Positions 17,496-26,300 of a stretch of 56,696 nt of DNA are shown one piece after another. Below the pieces are notes generated by a model that searched no databases, was not told where the DNA came from, and saw only the letters and a program-made list of their open reading frames with translations. This stretch comes from Candidatus Epulonipiscium fishelsonii (GTDB lineage: Bacteria; Bacillota; Clostridia; Lachnospirales; Cellulosilyticaceae): positions 1 to 56,696 of the forward strand of contig LJDB01000070.1 of NCBI GenBank assembly GCA_001983455.1, in the 5' to 3' direction. Position 1 is the first letter of the stretch; each line of letters opens with the position of its first letter. Both the position numbers and the translations under genes were made by a program.

Positions 17496-17648
17496 TTATA
17501 AATCAATCTCTTCATTCATTCTGTTTGGACAGGTAGCCCATTTTTTACCTATTTTTTTAGAATAAACTTTAGGCCCTTTTTTTGGTGATAAAAAGTATTT
17601 TGCTCCAATTGCCATACTACCAACAACAATTCCTGTAAAAAATCTCAT
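17496..17648 (-). CDS. Small membrane peptide of unknown function
   Basis: A 50-codon gene with a strong ribosome site (TAGGAGG, 8 bases before ATG). The product starts MRFFTGIVVGSMAIGAKYFL, a single hydrophobic segment with Gly and small residues, followed by a Lys-rich cytoplasmic-type stretch and the tail CPNRMNEEIDL. I do not recognise a named family. The good start and terminator, and conserved-looking composition, argue that it is real. It sits between cvfB and the M15 gene, separated by about 90 bases from cvfB. Confidence 0.7.
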   Translation of the reverse strand: MRFFTGIVVGSMAIGAKYFLSPKKGPKVYSKKIGKKWATCPNRMNEEIDL

Positions 17649-17736
17649 ATTATCTACCTCCTAGATTCTTTTAATATACTTTCAAATTAATATTATTATT
17701 TAATATTATTATGTTTCCTAAATCAATTTTTCATAC

Positions 17737-18576
17737 CTAAAACCTAATTTTTATTCCGTTATTAGCAAATTCTACTACTCCTTCTTTTAACAAACGGCCC
17801 ACTGCACGTTTAAAAGAAGCTTTACTCATCTTAAGTTTTTCTTTTATAATGTTAGGATTGCTTTTATCGTTCAAAGGTAAAAATCCATCTTCTTTTTTTA
17901 ATATAGTCATTATTTGATTGGCATCAATTTCCATTTGGGAATTTACTTGTCTACGCTCTGTAAGTTCCAATTTTCCATCAGGTCTTACGTTTTTGATACG
18001 AATATCAATCCAATCACCAATGTTATATTCTCTATAAATTTCTTTATTTATAATCAATCCGTGATATTTACCATCTACCGCAACAAATACACCATGTTCG
18101 GGTGTTTGACGATACACTAATCCTCTAGTCATTTTATTTATTATATATGGACTTTCAGAACTTAATAAATTGTAAACTTTCATTGTAGCACACAATCTGT
18201 CCGTTTTATCTATATATAGTCCTACTACATATGATTTACCCGCTTCAACCTTAACTAGTTGTTCTTTAAATGGTAGCAACAAATCTTTAATCAGTCCCCA
18301 CTTCAAAAAAGCTCCTATATCTGTAACTTCAGCAACTTCCAAGAAAGCAACTTCACCCAGCTTCAATAAAGGTTCTTTACAGGTAGCTACAATTCTATCT
18401 TGAGTATCTTTGTACAAAAATACATCAATTTTATCCCCTAGCTTTGTACCCTCGGGTATTTCTGCGTTAGGCAATAAAACTTTATCTTGCAATTCATCTT
18501 GGTCTTCAGCCAAGTATAAACCAAAATCAGATTCTTGTATTACCATTAAATTTTGTACTTTTCCTAGTTCTAACAT
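17737..18576 (-). CDS. cvfB: CvfB-like S1 RNA-binding protein
   Basis: The 279-residue protein has the CvfB (YitL) layout: successive S1-type beta-barrels over about residues 1-210 (for example LGEVAFLEVAEVTDIGAFLKW and RQTPEHGVFVAVDGKYHGL regions) and a C-terminal winged-helix domain (DANQIMTILKKEDGFLPLN). In Staphylococcus CvfB binds RNA and affects virulence-factor expression; in other bacteria its role is unclear. The ATG follows AAGGGG. It is the first gene of the rightmost transcription unit in this stretch and faces the divergent GPP34-like gene. Confidence 0.88.
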   Translation of the reverse strand: MLELGKVQNLMVIQESDFGLYLAEDQDELQDKVLLPNAEIPEGTKLGDKIDVFLYKDTQDRIVATCKEPLLKLGEVAFLEVAEVTDIGAFLKWGLIKDLLLPFKEQLVKVEAGKSYVVGLYIDKTDRLCATMKVYNLLSSESPYIINKMTRGLVYRQTPEHGVFVAVDGKYHGLIINKEIYREYNIGDWIDIRIKNVRPDGKLELTERRQVNSQMEIDANQIMTILKKEDGFLPLNDKSNPNIIKEKLKMSKASFKRAVGRLLKEGVVEFANNGIKIRF

Positions 18577-18890
18577 TATTCACCCCTTACTAATACTACT
18601 TTTTAATATAAAAGCTACTACCCTTTTAACATTGTTTATGATTAAAGGTAGCCACTATAATTCTTACCTATCATATTTACATTATAGACAACTTATTTTA
18701 AAATAATCAGTTTTTTAAAATAAATTTGAAGAACCGTAATAACGATACGTATAAATTTTGAAATTTCTTTTAAATTTTCTGTTTTGGGATATAATAATTG
18801 TTAATCTGTGAGATATATTCGTTCTCCTTATCTATAAATGTAGATATATGTGGAGTATCATTTTTTATAACCTAGGAAAAGAGGCAATTT
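18577..18890. other. Divergent promoter region between cvfB and the GPP34-like gene
   Basis: No gene is present. On the cvfB side an imperfect inverted repeat (CTACCTTTAA with TTAAAAGGGTAG, about 18614-18650) lies in the likely leader. On the other side TATAAT at 18790-18795 is a plausible -10 element without a good -35. The whole stretch is AT-rich. Confidence 0.4.
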
Positions 18891-19592
18891 ATGAATGACT
18901 TAACTTTAACACAACAATATACGTTATGTGCTATGAAAAATAATGGAGAATTTGGCGAATGGCATAGCGAAGATTTGATGCTTGAAGTAGCTGCGGTTTT
19001 AGAACTTGTTCAACGCAAGTTAATTAAATTTAGAAATGACCAGACAATAAAAATTGTTGATAAGCTTAATTTAGAATGTTCCCACTTGCAACCAGTTTAT
19101 GAAATAATACAAGAAAATGAGCCCATGGAATTTGATGAGTTAATTGAAGAATTTGAAAATAACTATAACGCAGATGTTAAGGAAGATCTTTTTGAGAATG
19201 TAAAAAATATTCTTATGGTAAAAGGAGCTCTAGTTGAGGATAAAAACAGTAGATGGGATGATGAACCCATTTGGTATCCTAAAAATAATGTGATTAAACT
19301 TTTGATGGAAAAATTGCGTCCTAATTCTATTTGTAATGCAATAGGAGAAACGGAAGCTTTATTAGCCACTTTGCTGTCTGATATTGGGGTTCTTAGAAAA
19401 AATTTTTCTGAAAGTGAAATTGAAATACTTAAAGACCAGGTAGATGATATGTCAGAAAATAATCCTGCATTATTTAAAAAATTAAATTTTATAAAAGCAG
19501 CTGGTGGCAATAGTCTTCAATCTAGTGTACAAAGTCTAGGAGCAGATCTGTTTAGTAGAGGAATAGAGCTACTTAAGGATACTTTTAGCTAA
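18891..19592 (+). CDS. GPP34 (GOLPH3/VPS74-like) domain protein
   Basis: The 233-residue protein follows the all-helical GPP34 pattern. It has an opening LTLTQQYTLCAM, a block of the type AAVLELVQRKLIKF followed by a short beta pair (QTIKIVD), a middle NVKNILMVKGALVED, and a late ETEALLATLLSDIGVL segment. Eukaryotic members bind phosphatidylinositol-4-phosphate at the Golgi; bacterial members are mostly uncharacterised. There is no signal peptide or membrane segment. The ATG follows AAGAGG. It is one of only two convincing plus-strand genes and converges on mnmA. The assignment rests on pattern recognition, so a domain search is needed to confirm it. Confidence 0.55.
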   Translation: MNDLTLTQQYTLCAMKNNGEFGEWHSEDLMLEVAAVLELVQRKLIKFRNDQTIKIVDKLNLECSHLQPVYEIIQENEPMEFDELIEEFENNYNADVKEDLFENVKNILMVKGALVEDKNSRWDDEPIWYPKNNVIKLLMEKLRPNSICNAIGETEALLATLLSDIGVLRKNFSESEIEILKDQVDDMSENNPALFKKLNFIKAAGGNSLQSSVQSLGADLFSRGIELLKDTFS

Positions 19593-19608
19593 TAATCACC
19601 CCTTTTAA

Positions 19609-19704
19609 GGGGAGGTGTCACGTAGTAACGGAGGGGTAAGTTCACCCTAGGGGAGGTGTCACGTAGTGACGGAGGGGTAAATTCACCCTAGGGAAGGTGT
19701 AAGG
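19609..19704. repeat. Two and a third copies of a 41-bp palindromic repeat
   Basis: Units at 19609-19649 and 19650-19690 differ at only two positions, and a third begins at 19691 and stops at the mnmA stop codon. Each contains the palindrome GTCAC-GTA-GTGAC (the first copy has one change) and GC-rich GGGGAGG/GAGGGGT blocks that stand out from the AT-rich surroundings. The first unit is preceded by CCCCTTTTAAGGGG, which can form a terminator-like stem. Similar GGGGAGGTGTCACG-type elements are, to my knowledge, dispersed in many gut Clostridia genomes. Confidence 0.85.
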
Positions 19705-20772
19705 TCAATTGACTATTGTTGCTCCACCGACTACTGTTTCGTTATCATAAAATACAATGGCTTGCCCTTTAGTAACAGCACGTTGTGGTTCTTCAAATAC
19801 ACATTCTATTTTGTATTCGTCCAGCATTTTAATACTACACTTTGCAGGCGAATGACTATATCTTATCTTAGCCGATATATCTAGTCGTTTATCCAATTTT
19901 TCAAATGGCATAAAATTTAAATTAGCTCCATAAACAACATTTGTAAATAAATCTTCGTTGTCACCAAGAGTAACTGTATTATTAATTGGATCTATATTTG
20001 ATACAAAAGTACGCTTACCAAATGCAATTCCAAGACCTTTTCTTTGGCCAATTGTATAGTAAATAATTCCTTTGTGTTTTCCAAGTACATTTCCATCTTT
20101 ATCAATAAAGTTGCCTTGAGCATATTTTTTACCAGTCATATCCTCAATATATTTCCCGTAGTTATTATCTTCAACAAAACAAATTTCTTGGCTATCAGGT
20201 TTATTTGCAACAAATAATCCGATATCGTTTGCAATAGCACGCACTTCATCTTTGGTATAATCACCCAGAGGCATCAGTGTGTGTGCTAATTGATGTTGAG
20301 TTAAATTATATAGAGCATATGTCTGGTCTTTTGCTAAAGTTTTAGATTGTTTTAAAACGTATCTGCCATTGTCTAATTTTTCCACTTTGGCGTAGTGCCC
20401 AGTTGCTATAAAATCAGCACCTATTTGCAAACATTTATTAAGCATGGCCTCCCACTTTACATAGCGATTGCAGGCAATGCAAGGATTTGGAGTGTGCCCT
20501 CTTTGATATTCTTCAATAAAGTAGTCTATTACATCACGCTTAAAATCCTCTCTAAAATTCATGACATAGTGTGGAATACCTAGTTTTTGACAAACTCGTC
20601 TTGCATCATCAACCGCACTAAGGCCACAGCATCCGTCTTCTCTGTCTCCATCTTTATCTTGTTGCCAAATTTGCATTGTAACTCCAATGACTTCATAACC
20701 TTGCTGTTGAAGCAGATAGGCCGCAACTGAACTATCCACTCCTCCAGACATTCCTACAACAACTTTAAACAT
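19705..20772 (-). CDS. mnmA: tRNA-specific 2-thiouridylase MnmA
   Basis: MnmA puts sulfur on the wobble uridine of tRNA-Lys, -Glu and -Gln using sulfur delivered from a cysteine desulfurase. The 355-residue protein has the PP-loop [15 protein letters not shown] (7-21) and the catalytic pair Cys101 (NPCIACN) and Cys198 (SQEICFVED), matching Cys102 and Cys199 in E. coli. It begins 8 bases inside the iscU reading frame, so it is coupled to the iron-sulfur operon, which supplies both desulfurase and scaffold. Confidence 0.97.
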   Translation of the reverse strand: MFKVVVGMSGGVDSSVAAYLLQQQGYEVIGVTMQIWQQDKDGDREDGCCGLSAVDDARRVCQKLGIPHYVMNFREDFKRDVIDYFIEEYQRGHTPNPCIACNRYVKWEAMLNKCLQIGADFIATGHYAKVEKLDNGRYVLKQSKTLAKDQTYALYNLTQHQLAHTLMPLGDYTKDEVRAIANDIGLFVANKPDSQEICFVEDNNYGKYIEDMTGKKYAQGNFIDKDGNVLGKHKGIIYYTIGQRKGLGIAFGKRTFVSNIDPINNTVTLGDNEDLFTNVVYGANLNFMPFEKLDKRLDISAKIRYSHSPAKCSIKMLDEYKIECVFEEPQRAVTKGQAIVFYDNETVVGGATIVN

Positions 20773-21214
20773 TTACGACCTCATCATTAATTATATCATC
20801 ATGGTGATTTTCATCAGGTTCAGGCTTTTTTAAACCTTCTATTACCAGGCCATTTTTATCAGCATAATCCCATAAAGCTGATTGAAGGGCTTCTTCAGCC
20901 AATACTGAGCAATGCACCTTTACTGGTGGCAATCCATCTAAAGCATCCATTACAGCTTTATTTGTTACTTTTAACGCCTCTTCCACAGTTTTGCCAATAA
21001 CCATTTCTGTCGCCATTGAGCTTGTTGCAATTGCCGCACCACAGCCAAAAGTTTTAAACTTAGCGTCTTTTATAATACCATCTTCAATTTTCAAATCTAC
21101 TTTCATAATATCGCCACATTTAGCGTTTCCTACTGTTCCTGAACCACTAGCGTTTTCAATTTCGCCAACGTTTCTAGGGTTCATAAAATGATCCATCACT
21201 TTTTCACTATACAT
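20765..21214 (-). CDS. iscU: Iron-sulfur cluster scaffold IscU/NifU-like
   Basis: IscU holds nascent 2Fe-2S clusters built with sulfur from IscS. The three ligand cysteines are visible as Cys33 (AKCGD), Cys58 (FGCGAA) and Cys102 ([10 protein letters not shown]), with Asp35 after the first. A C-terminal extension rich in Glu, Asp and His (about 125-149) is typical of the Clostridia version. I start at ATG 21214, 6 bases after AGAGG; an upstream in-frame TTG is less likely. It lies between iscS and mnmA in one operon. Confidence 0.95.
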   Translation of the reverse strand: MYSEKVMDHFMNPRNVGEIENASGSGTVGNAKCGDIMKVDLKIEDGIIKDAKFKTFGCGAAIATSSMATEMVIGKTVEEALKVTNKAVMDALDGLPPVKVHCSVLAEEALQSALWDYADKNGLVIEGLKKPEPDENHHDDIINDEVVNV

Positions 21215-21229
21215 AATCAACCTCTTAAA

Positions 21230-22402
21230 TTATTTAGATTTTTTCATAAATTCTTCATACAAAGGAGACATATCTCTCATTCGTTTTATTATAGCTGGTA
21301 ATTTTTCTATTACCTCGTCTACTTCTTCTTGTGTTGAGCCTTCTCCCAAAGTCATTCTAACAGAACCATGTGCCTTTTCATGTGGAAGTCCGATGCTCAA
21401 AAGCACATGAGACGGGTCAAGAGAACCTGAAGTGCAGGCTGAACCGCTTGAAGCACAAATACCTTGCATATCTAGAAGTAATAAAACAGACTCTCCTTCT
21501 ACAAACTCAAATGATATATTAACATTATTAGCAAGACGATTTGTTGGATGACCGTTTAGTTTTGCATAAGGAACGTTATTTAATATTCCTTCTATCAATT
21601 TTGATCTCAAATATACTAAGTTAGCAATTTTTTTATCAAAATTCCTATAGGTTAGCTCCATAGCTTTTCCGAAACCTACAATGCCCGCAACATTTTCTGT
21701 TCCACCACGTCTGCCACGTTCTTGGCCACCACCATGTATAAATTGTGCTACTTTTAAACCTCTACGAATAAATAAAGCTCCTACTCCTTTTGGCCCATTT
21801 ATTTTATGTGAAGATAAAGACAACATGTCAATGTTTTGCTTTACCACATCAATCTTAATTTGCCCAACTGCTTGAACTGCATCAGTGTGAAATGGTATGT
21901 CATGTTCTTTTGCAATTCTACCAATTTCTTCGACAGGCATTATTGTACCAATCTCGTTATTAGCATACATAATAGTAATTAATATAGTGGTAGGTCTAAT
22001 AGAAGCTTTAAGTTGCTCTAAATCAACTACTCCGTTCTCATCAACATCTAAATATGTTACTTCATATCCATGTTTTTCTAGATATTCACATGAATGAATA
22101 ACAGCGTGATGCTCAATTTTACTTGTAATAATATGGTTTCCTTTTTCTTTATAAGCTTCGGCAATGCCTTTTATAGCCCAATTGTCAGACTCTGTTCCAC
22201 CACTTGTGAAATAAATTTCATTAGGTTTAGCTCCCAGATATTTTGCTATAGTGTCTCTTGCCTCATCAATTGCTTTTTTATTTAATTGAGCAATTTGATA
22301 AATACTTGATGGATTTCCAAAATTTTGTGTCAAGTATGGCATCATTGCATCCAATACCTCTGTTTTCATAGGTGTCGTTGCCGCATGATCAAAATAAATC
22401 AT
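21230..22402 (-). CDS. iscS: Cysteine desulfurase IscS
   Basis: IscS is a PLP enzyme that takes sulfur from cysteine as a persulfide and passes it to IscU and MnmA. Lys200 in SSHKINGPKG should bind PLP, and Cys323 in SACTSG is the catalytic cysteine of group I desulfurases. Length (390) and the start MIYFDHAATTPM are standard. The ATG follows GGAGG. It is 2 bases after iscR and 15 bases ahead of iscU. Confidence 0.97.
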   Translation of the reverse strand: MIYFDHAATTPMKTEVLDAMMPYLTQNFGNPSSIYQIAQLNKKAIDEARDTIAKYLGAKPNEIYFTSGGTESDNWAIKGIAEAYKEKGNHIITSKIEHHAVIHSCEYLEKHGYEVTYLDVDENGVVDLEQLKASIRPTTILITIMYANNEIGTIMPVEEIGRIAKEHDIPFHTDAVQAVGQIKIDVVKQNIDMLSLSSHKINGPKGVGALFIRRGLKVAQFIHGGGQERGRRGGTENVAGIVGFGKAMELTYRNFDKKIANLVYLRSKLIEGILNNVPYAKLNGHPTNRLANNVNISFEFVEGESVLLLLDMQGICASSGSACTSGSLDPSHVLLSIGLPHEKAHGSVRMTLGEGSTQEEVDEVIEKLPAIIKRMRDMSPLYEEFMKKSK

Positions 22403-22404
22403 TT

Positions 22405-22848
22405 TTAAATTACCTCCAATTTACCCTCATTATAGTCGTCAATAAGTTCTTGTAGACTTATGCTATCAACAACGTTATTTATTCCATCTCTCATTTTTTC
22501 CCACACAGATTTAGTAACACATTTTCCACCACAACCACATTGTAAGCTACAATCATATGTTCCTTCACCTGTACATTTTGTCGGAGCAAGTGAACCTTCC
22601 AAAGCTCTTAATACATTGCCAACTGTTATATCTTTTGGGTTTTTAGCAAGCAGGTATCCTCCCTGTGAGCCCCGTTTACTAATTACAAGATTTTCTTTCT
22701 TCAATTTGGCAATCAATTGCTCAAGATAACTTTCGGAAATCCCAAGGTGTTCGGAAATGTAGCTTAAAGAAATTTGTCTGTCTGTAGAATTAGCTCCAAG
22801 TTCTACCATCAACTTTAATCCATATCTTCCTTTTGTAGATAACTTCAT
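22405..22848 (-). CDS. iscR: Rrf2-family iron-sulfur regulator IscR
   Basis: The 147-residue protein has an Rrf2 winged-helix domain (residues 1-85, opening MKLSTKGRYGLKLMVELG) followed by cysteines at 92, 100, 104, 106 and 110. Three of these are likely cluster ligands. IscR-type regulators sense Fe-S status and repress their own operon when clusters are plentiful. The gene is first in iscR-iscS-iscU-mnmA and is preceded by a promoter and an inverted repeat that fit self-regulation. Confidence 0.93.
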   Translation of the reverse strand: MKLSTKGRYGLKLMVELGANSTDRQISLSYISEHLGISESYLEQLIAKLKKENLVISKRGSQGGYLLAKNPKDITVGNVLRALEGSLAPTKCTGEGTYDCSLQCGCGGKCVTKSVWEKMRDGINNVVDSISLQELIDDYNEGKLEVI

Positions 22849-22864
22849 CTTCTTTTAGCTTCCT

Positions 22865-22894
22865 CCAATCCCTAGTAATTTTGTAGGAATTAGG
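22865..22894. promoter_or_regulatory. Candidate IscR operator
   Basis: A partly symmetric 30-base site reads CC-AAT-CCCTAG on one side and TAGGAATTAGG on the other, around an AT-rich centre. It overlaps the expected transcription start of the iscR promoter, the usual place for repression. The assignment as an Rrf2-type site is inference. Confidence 0.5.
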
Positions 22895-22897
22895 TTT

Positions 22898-22926
22898 AGA
22901 ATAACATTATATATTTTTATTGTCAA
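22898..22926 (-). promoter_or_regulatory. Predicted sigma-A promoter of iscR-iscS-iscU-mnmA
   Basis: On the minus strand TTGACA (22921-22926) and TATTCT (22898-22903) are spaced by 17 bases, about 50 bases ahead of the iscR start. Confidence 0.6.
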
Positions 22927-22969
22927 GATACTATGATAATATTTTCCACTTTTTAAGTTACCTCTTTAA

Positions 22970-23305
22970 TTAGATAGGGTCGTTCACATGTTTTCCTTGG
23001 GAGCCGTCTGGATTAATATAATATCCGTCAACAATTTCCCTAATATCAAAACTTTTAACTAGCCAATTATTTTCTTCAACAAGTTTAATAAACTTATCCT
23101 TAAACTCATCTGCTGTTGAGCTTGGTTGAACCATTGTACACCCATCGATATGAAAAGTTCTTTCAAGATTTTTTTTAGGATTTATGCCACCACCAAATAG
23201 CCAATTGTTTTCTTCAATAAAATCAATAAATTTATTCCAAAACTCGTCGTGTGCCAAATCTGATAAGACTACTATAACTGCGTCAATACTGATTTCTTTG
23301 TCCAT
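22970..23305 (-). CDS. Hypothetical protein with an internal duplication
   Basis: The 111-residue acidic protein is not one I recognise. Two segments repeat the same pattern: DEFWNKFIDFIEENNWLFGG (about 20-39) and DEFKDKFIKLVEENNWLV (about 66-83), each an amphipathic helix ending in ENNWL. The rest looks like short strands, suggesting two alpha-beta halves. The ATG follows AGGGG. It is about 85 bases downstream of the giant surface-protein gene, with the giant gene's terminator between them, and about 120 bases upstream of iscR. No signal peptide is present, so a cytoplasmic role is likely. Confidence 0.65.
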   Translation of the reverse strand: MDKEISIDAVIVVLSDLAHDEFWNKFIDFIEENNWLFGGGINPKKNLERTFHIDGCTMVQPSSTADEFKDKFIKLVEENNWLVKSFDIREIVDGYYINPDGSQGKHVNDPI

Positions 23306-23330
23306 ACATAACCCCTATATATAAGTAAAT

Positions 23331-23365
23331 AAAAAATGGAGGCACTATATAGCTGATGTGCCCCC
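23331..23365 (-). terminator. Terminator of the giant surface-protein gene
   Basis: On the minus strand GGGGGCAC pairs with GTGCCTCC (8 pairs, one wobble) and is followed by ATTTTTT. It lies about 27 bases after the stop codon. Confidence 0.8.
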
Positions 23366-23391
23366 GTTTAATTCCTAATTCTTATCTATTA

Positions 23392-26300
23392 CTATTTTTG
23401 TAGTGCGTCATGGATACGCATAATGATTGCGGTCATTTCGGCACGAGTAACAATTTTATCTGGAGACATTGTGGTTTCACTAGTGCCATTTAGAAGACCA
23501 GTTGCAACACAATACTCAATTGCATCTTTGTAAGGAGAAGTCAATATATCTCCAAAGTTTGTAGTTACTTTAACAGCTTCATTAGTAGTAACAATGCTGT
23601 CTGCAGTTACTTCGTATAGAACTTGAGCTAGTAATCCACGAGTCATTTCACTAGTCGTAACTTTGCTAAGTGTATCTTCAGAAAGTTTTGAACCAATAGA
23701 TGCCATTGAATTAAACGCCCAGTGATCTTTTGTAGTTATATATTTTTCAACTGTTGTACGTGAAAGCCTCATGTCTGTTACTCCGTTCACAAGAAGCACT
23801 CTATCCAAGAAGGTAAAGGTATCTGCAACTTGAAGTTGTTTGTCTGGGGCAAATGTACCGTCAGGCATACCAGTTACAAATCCTAGTTCTGCGGCTTGCT
23901 TAACTATACTGTTTTCCCAATCAGTTTCTTTGATATCACTAAATTGTGCATCTAACATTTGGGTTAAGGTTGTAATGTTTGTTAATGAAGCTATATCTAT
24001 ACCCAATGTTTCTAGTAAGTCATCATTTACAACCATAGATTTAATTTCAATGTCAGTAAAGATATTGAATAGTGCTGGCTGTAAAATTTCAAATGAAACT
24101 TCTGTAGTTAAGGCAGTGTATGGCATTAAATTTGCTAGGCCATTAGTTATAACATCTTTTGCCCAAGGAAGCAAGTTTGCAACCATAACTTCCGTTTTGT
24201 GAATGTCTTGGTTTGTTAGGCCATATTCCACAAACAATGCTTTTTCACTAGCATTCATATCTTCAGTATAATCTTTAACTACAATATCGTTGGTATCATC
24301 TTCACTAGTATTATTGTCATCATCTGTGTCATCATCTTCACTAGTGTTATTGTCATCATCTGTGTCATCATCTTCAGTGTTGTTATTGTCATCATCTTGG
24401 TTATCTTCAGTACTGTTATTTTCATTATCTTGGTCATCATCTTCTTCTGGAGCTGTAGGCTCTTCAGGCTCAGGTAGTTCTGGTTTAGGAGTATAATTAA
24501 TAATTAAGTCTACCTCTAGGCTATCATCCAAGTTAATTCCTTTTCTGTACTTATTCAATTCTTCTATAGCAACTTGAAGTTCATCAGTACTTTCAAATAG
24601 TGATTTGTCAACTTTTATTACTTCAAGGTCAGGTAGTGTTTTAATACTGTCAAATCCACCTTTAACATTGACTACTCCTGTTAAGTCTAGGACTTTCAAG
24701 TTTACTGCATCTTCAAGTCCTGATAAATTTACGGAGATTCCTATACCTAGCATCGGATTTATGGAGTTTCCTATAGCCATCATACTAGCTCCAACGGTTC
24801 TTCCTTGTGAAATTTCAACTGGTTCAATTTTTAGTGTTGTTAAGTTAGCTAGTTCACTTTGTTGGATAATTCCATCGCCATTTGCATCTGTTTGTTCAAG
24901 CACTGCCCTTTCAACAAGTGGGTCTGCAATTGATGCTACTGATGATGTACCCAATTGTCTTACGGTTAAAATTCCAGCGACAACTGCTTCTAAATCAGTT
25001 TTTGCTTGAGTAATTTCATCTTGTGTTACTCCAGGTTTGTTTAATACCACTTTTGCATTGTTAATACCACTTACTAACGTACTCTGATCATCCGCAGTAT
25101 ACCAATATTTATTACTTGAAATACCATCTCCGGTTGTTGCCACTGTTGTCTCGATTTTTATACCTTCCGCATAGCTTATATAAAGACTAAGTGAGCTTTT
25201 ATCAAGTAATCCATCTTTCTTAGCAGTTTCAAAAGCTTGCACTGCCAATTTTAGTTTATTTAGTTCCTCAGTAATTTGTGCTTGAGTAGCTGTTGCGTCA
25301 TTAGCTACATTGGTTGCGTTGTCAATAGCAGTTTGCAAAGGAGTTTTATCTCCTGCTGTAACCCATTTAGTACCAACAGGTATTTCTTTTCCATCAGAAC
25401 TTACTACAGCATTTGAAAGATTTAGTTCTGCTTTAGCTATTTCTATTTGCAGTGGACTTCTATTTTGTGTACCAGGTTGTTTTGCTGAATTAAAGGCACT
25501 AACTGCATTTTCTAAGTTAGTTGTTTTAGCAGTAACATCATCTTGAGTGGAGCTTGAGTTAGTTACTACGGTTTTTGCGTCGTCAATAGCAGTTTGTAAA
25601 GTAGATTTATGTGTTGCTGTAACCCACTTAGTTTCTGGAGATACATTTGTTCCGTCTAAACTTTCAAATGTACTATCCAAATTAGCTTGAGCACTTGCTA
25701 TAAGTGTTTGCAGTGGAGTTTTATTTAATATACCATCTGCTGTTACAAATGCATCAATTGCTGCTTGTAAATTATTTGTTGCTGTAGTAATTTCTCCTTG
25801 GTCATCACTAGTCATTGCTGTTATTGCCTCTGCAATTTTTGTTTCAAGATCTTCCGCAATGGATGTTGCAACCCATTTAGTGCCAACAGGGATATCTTTC
25901 CCATCGTTAGAACTTCTAACAGCGGTGTTTAGCTTGCCTTGTGCTGCCGCAATAAGTCCTTGTAATGAACTTGGGTCAAGTGTACCGTCTGCTTTAGAGC
26001 CGTTGAAAGCATCTTGTGCTGTACTTAAGGTATTTTTAGCACTTTCAAGTTGGTCTTGAGTGGATGCTGCGTTATTTAACACTACATTAGCTGCAGCAAT
26101 TGCATCTTTAAGTGTATTATGGGCATCTTGGATAACCCAATCTGTACCGACAGGTACGTCTTCACCATCTGCACTAACAGTGGTGCTGTCAAGATTATCT
26201 TGTACTTCTGCTATAAAGTCTTCCAATATACTTTTGTCAAGCTTACCAAATTCTTTAGCTGCATTAAATACGGTGTTTGCAGCTTTTAAATCTGATTCTT

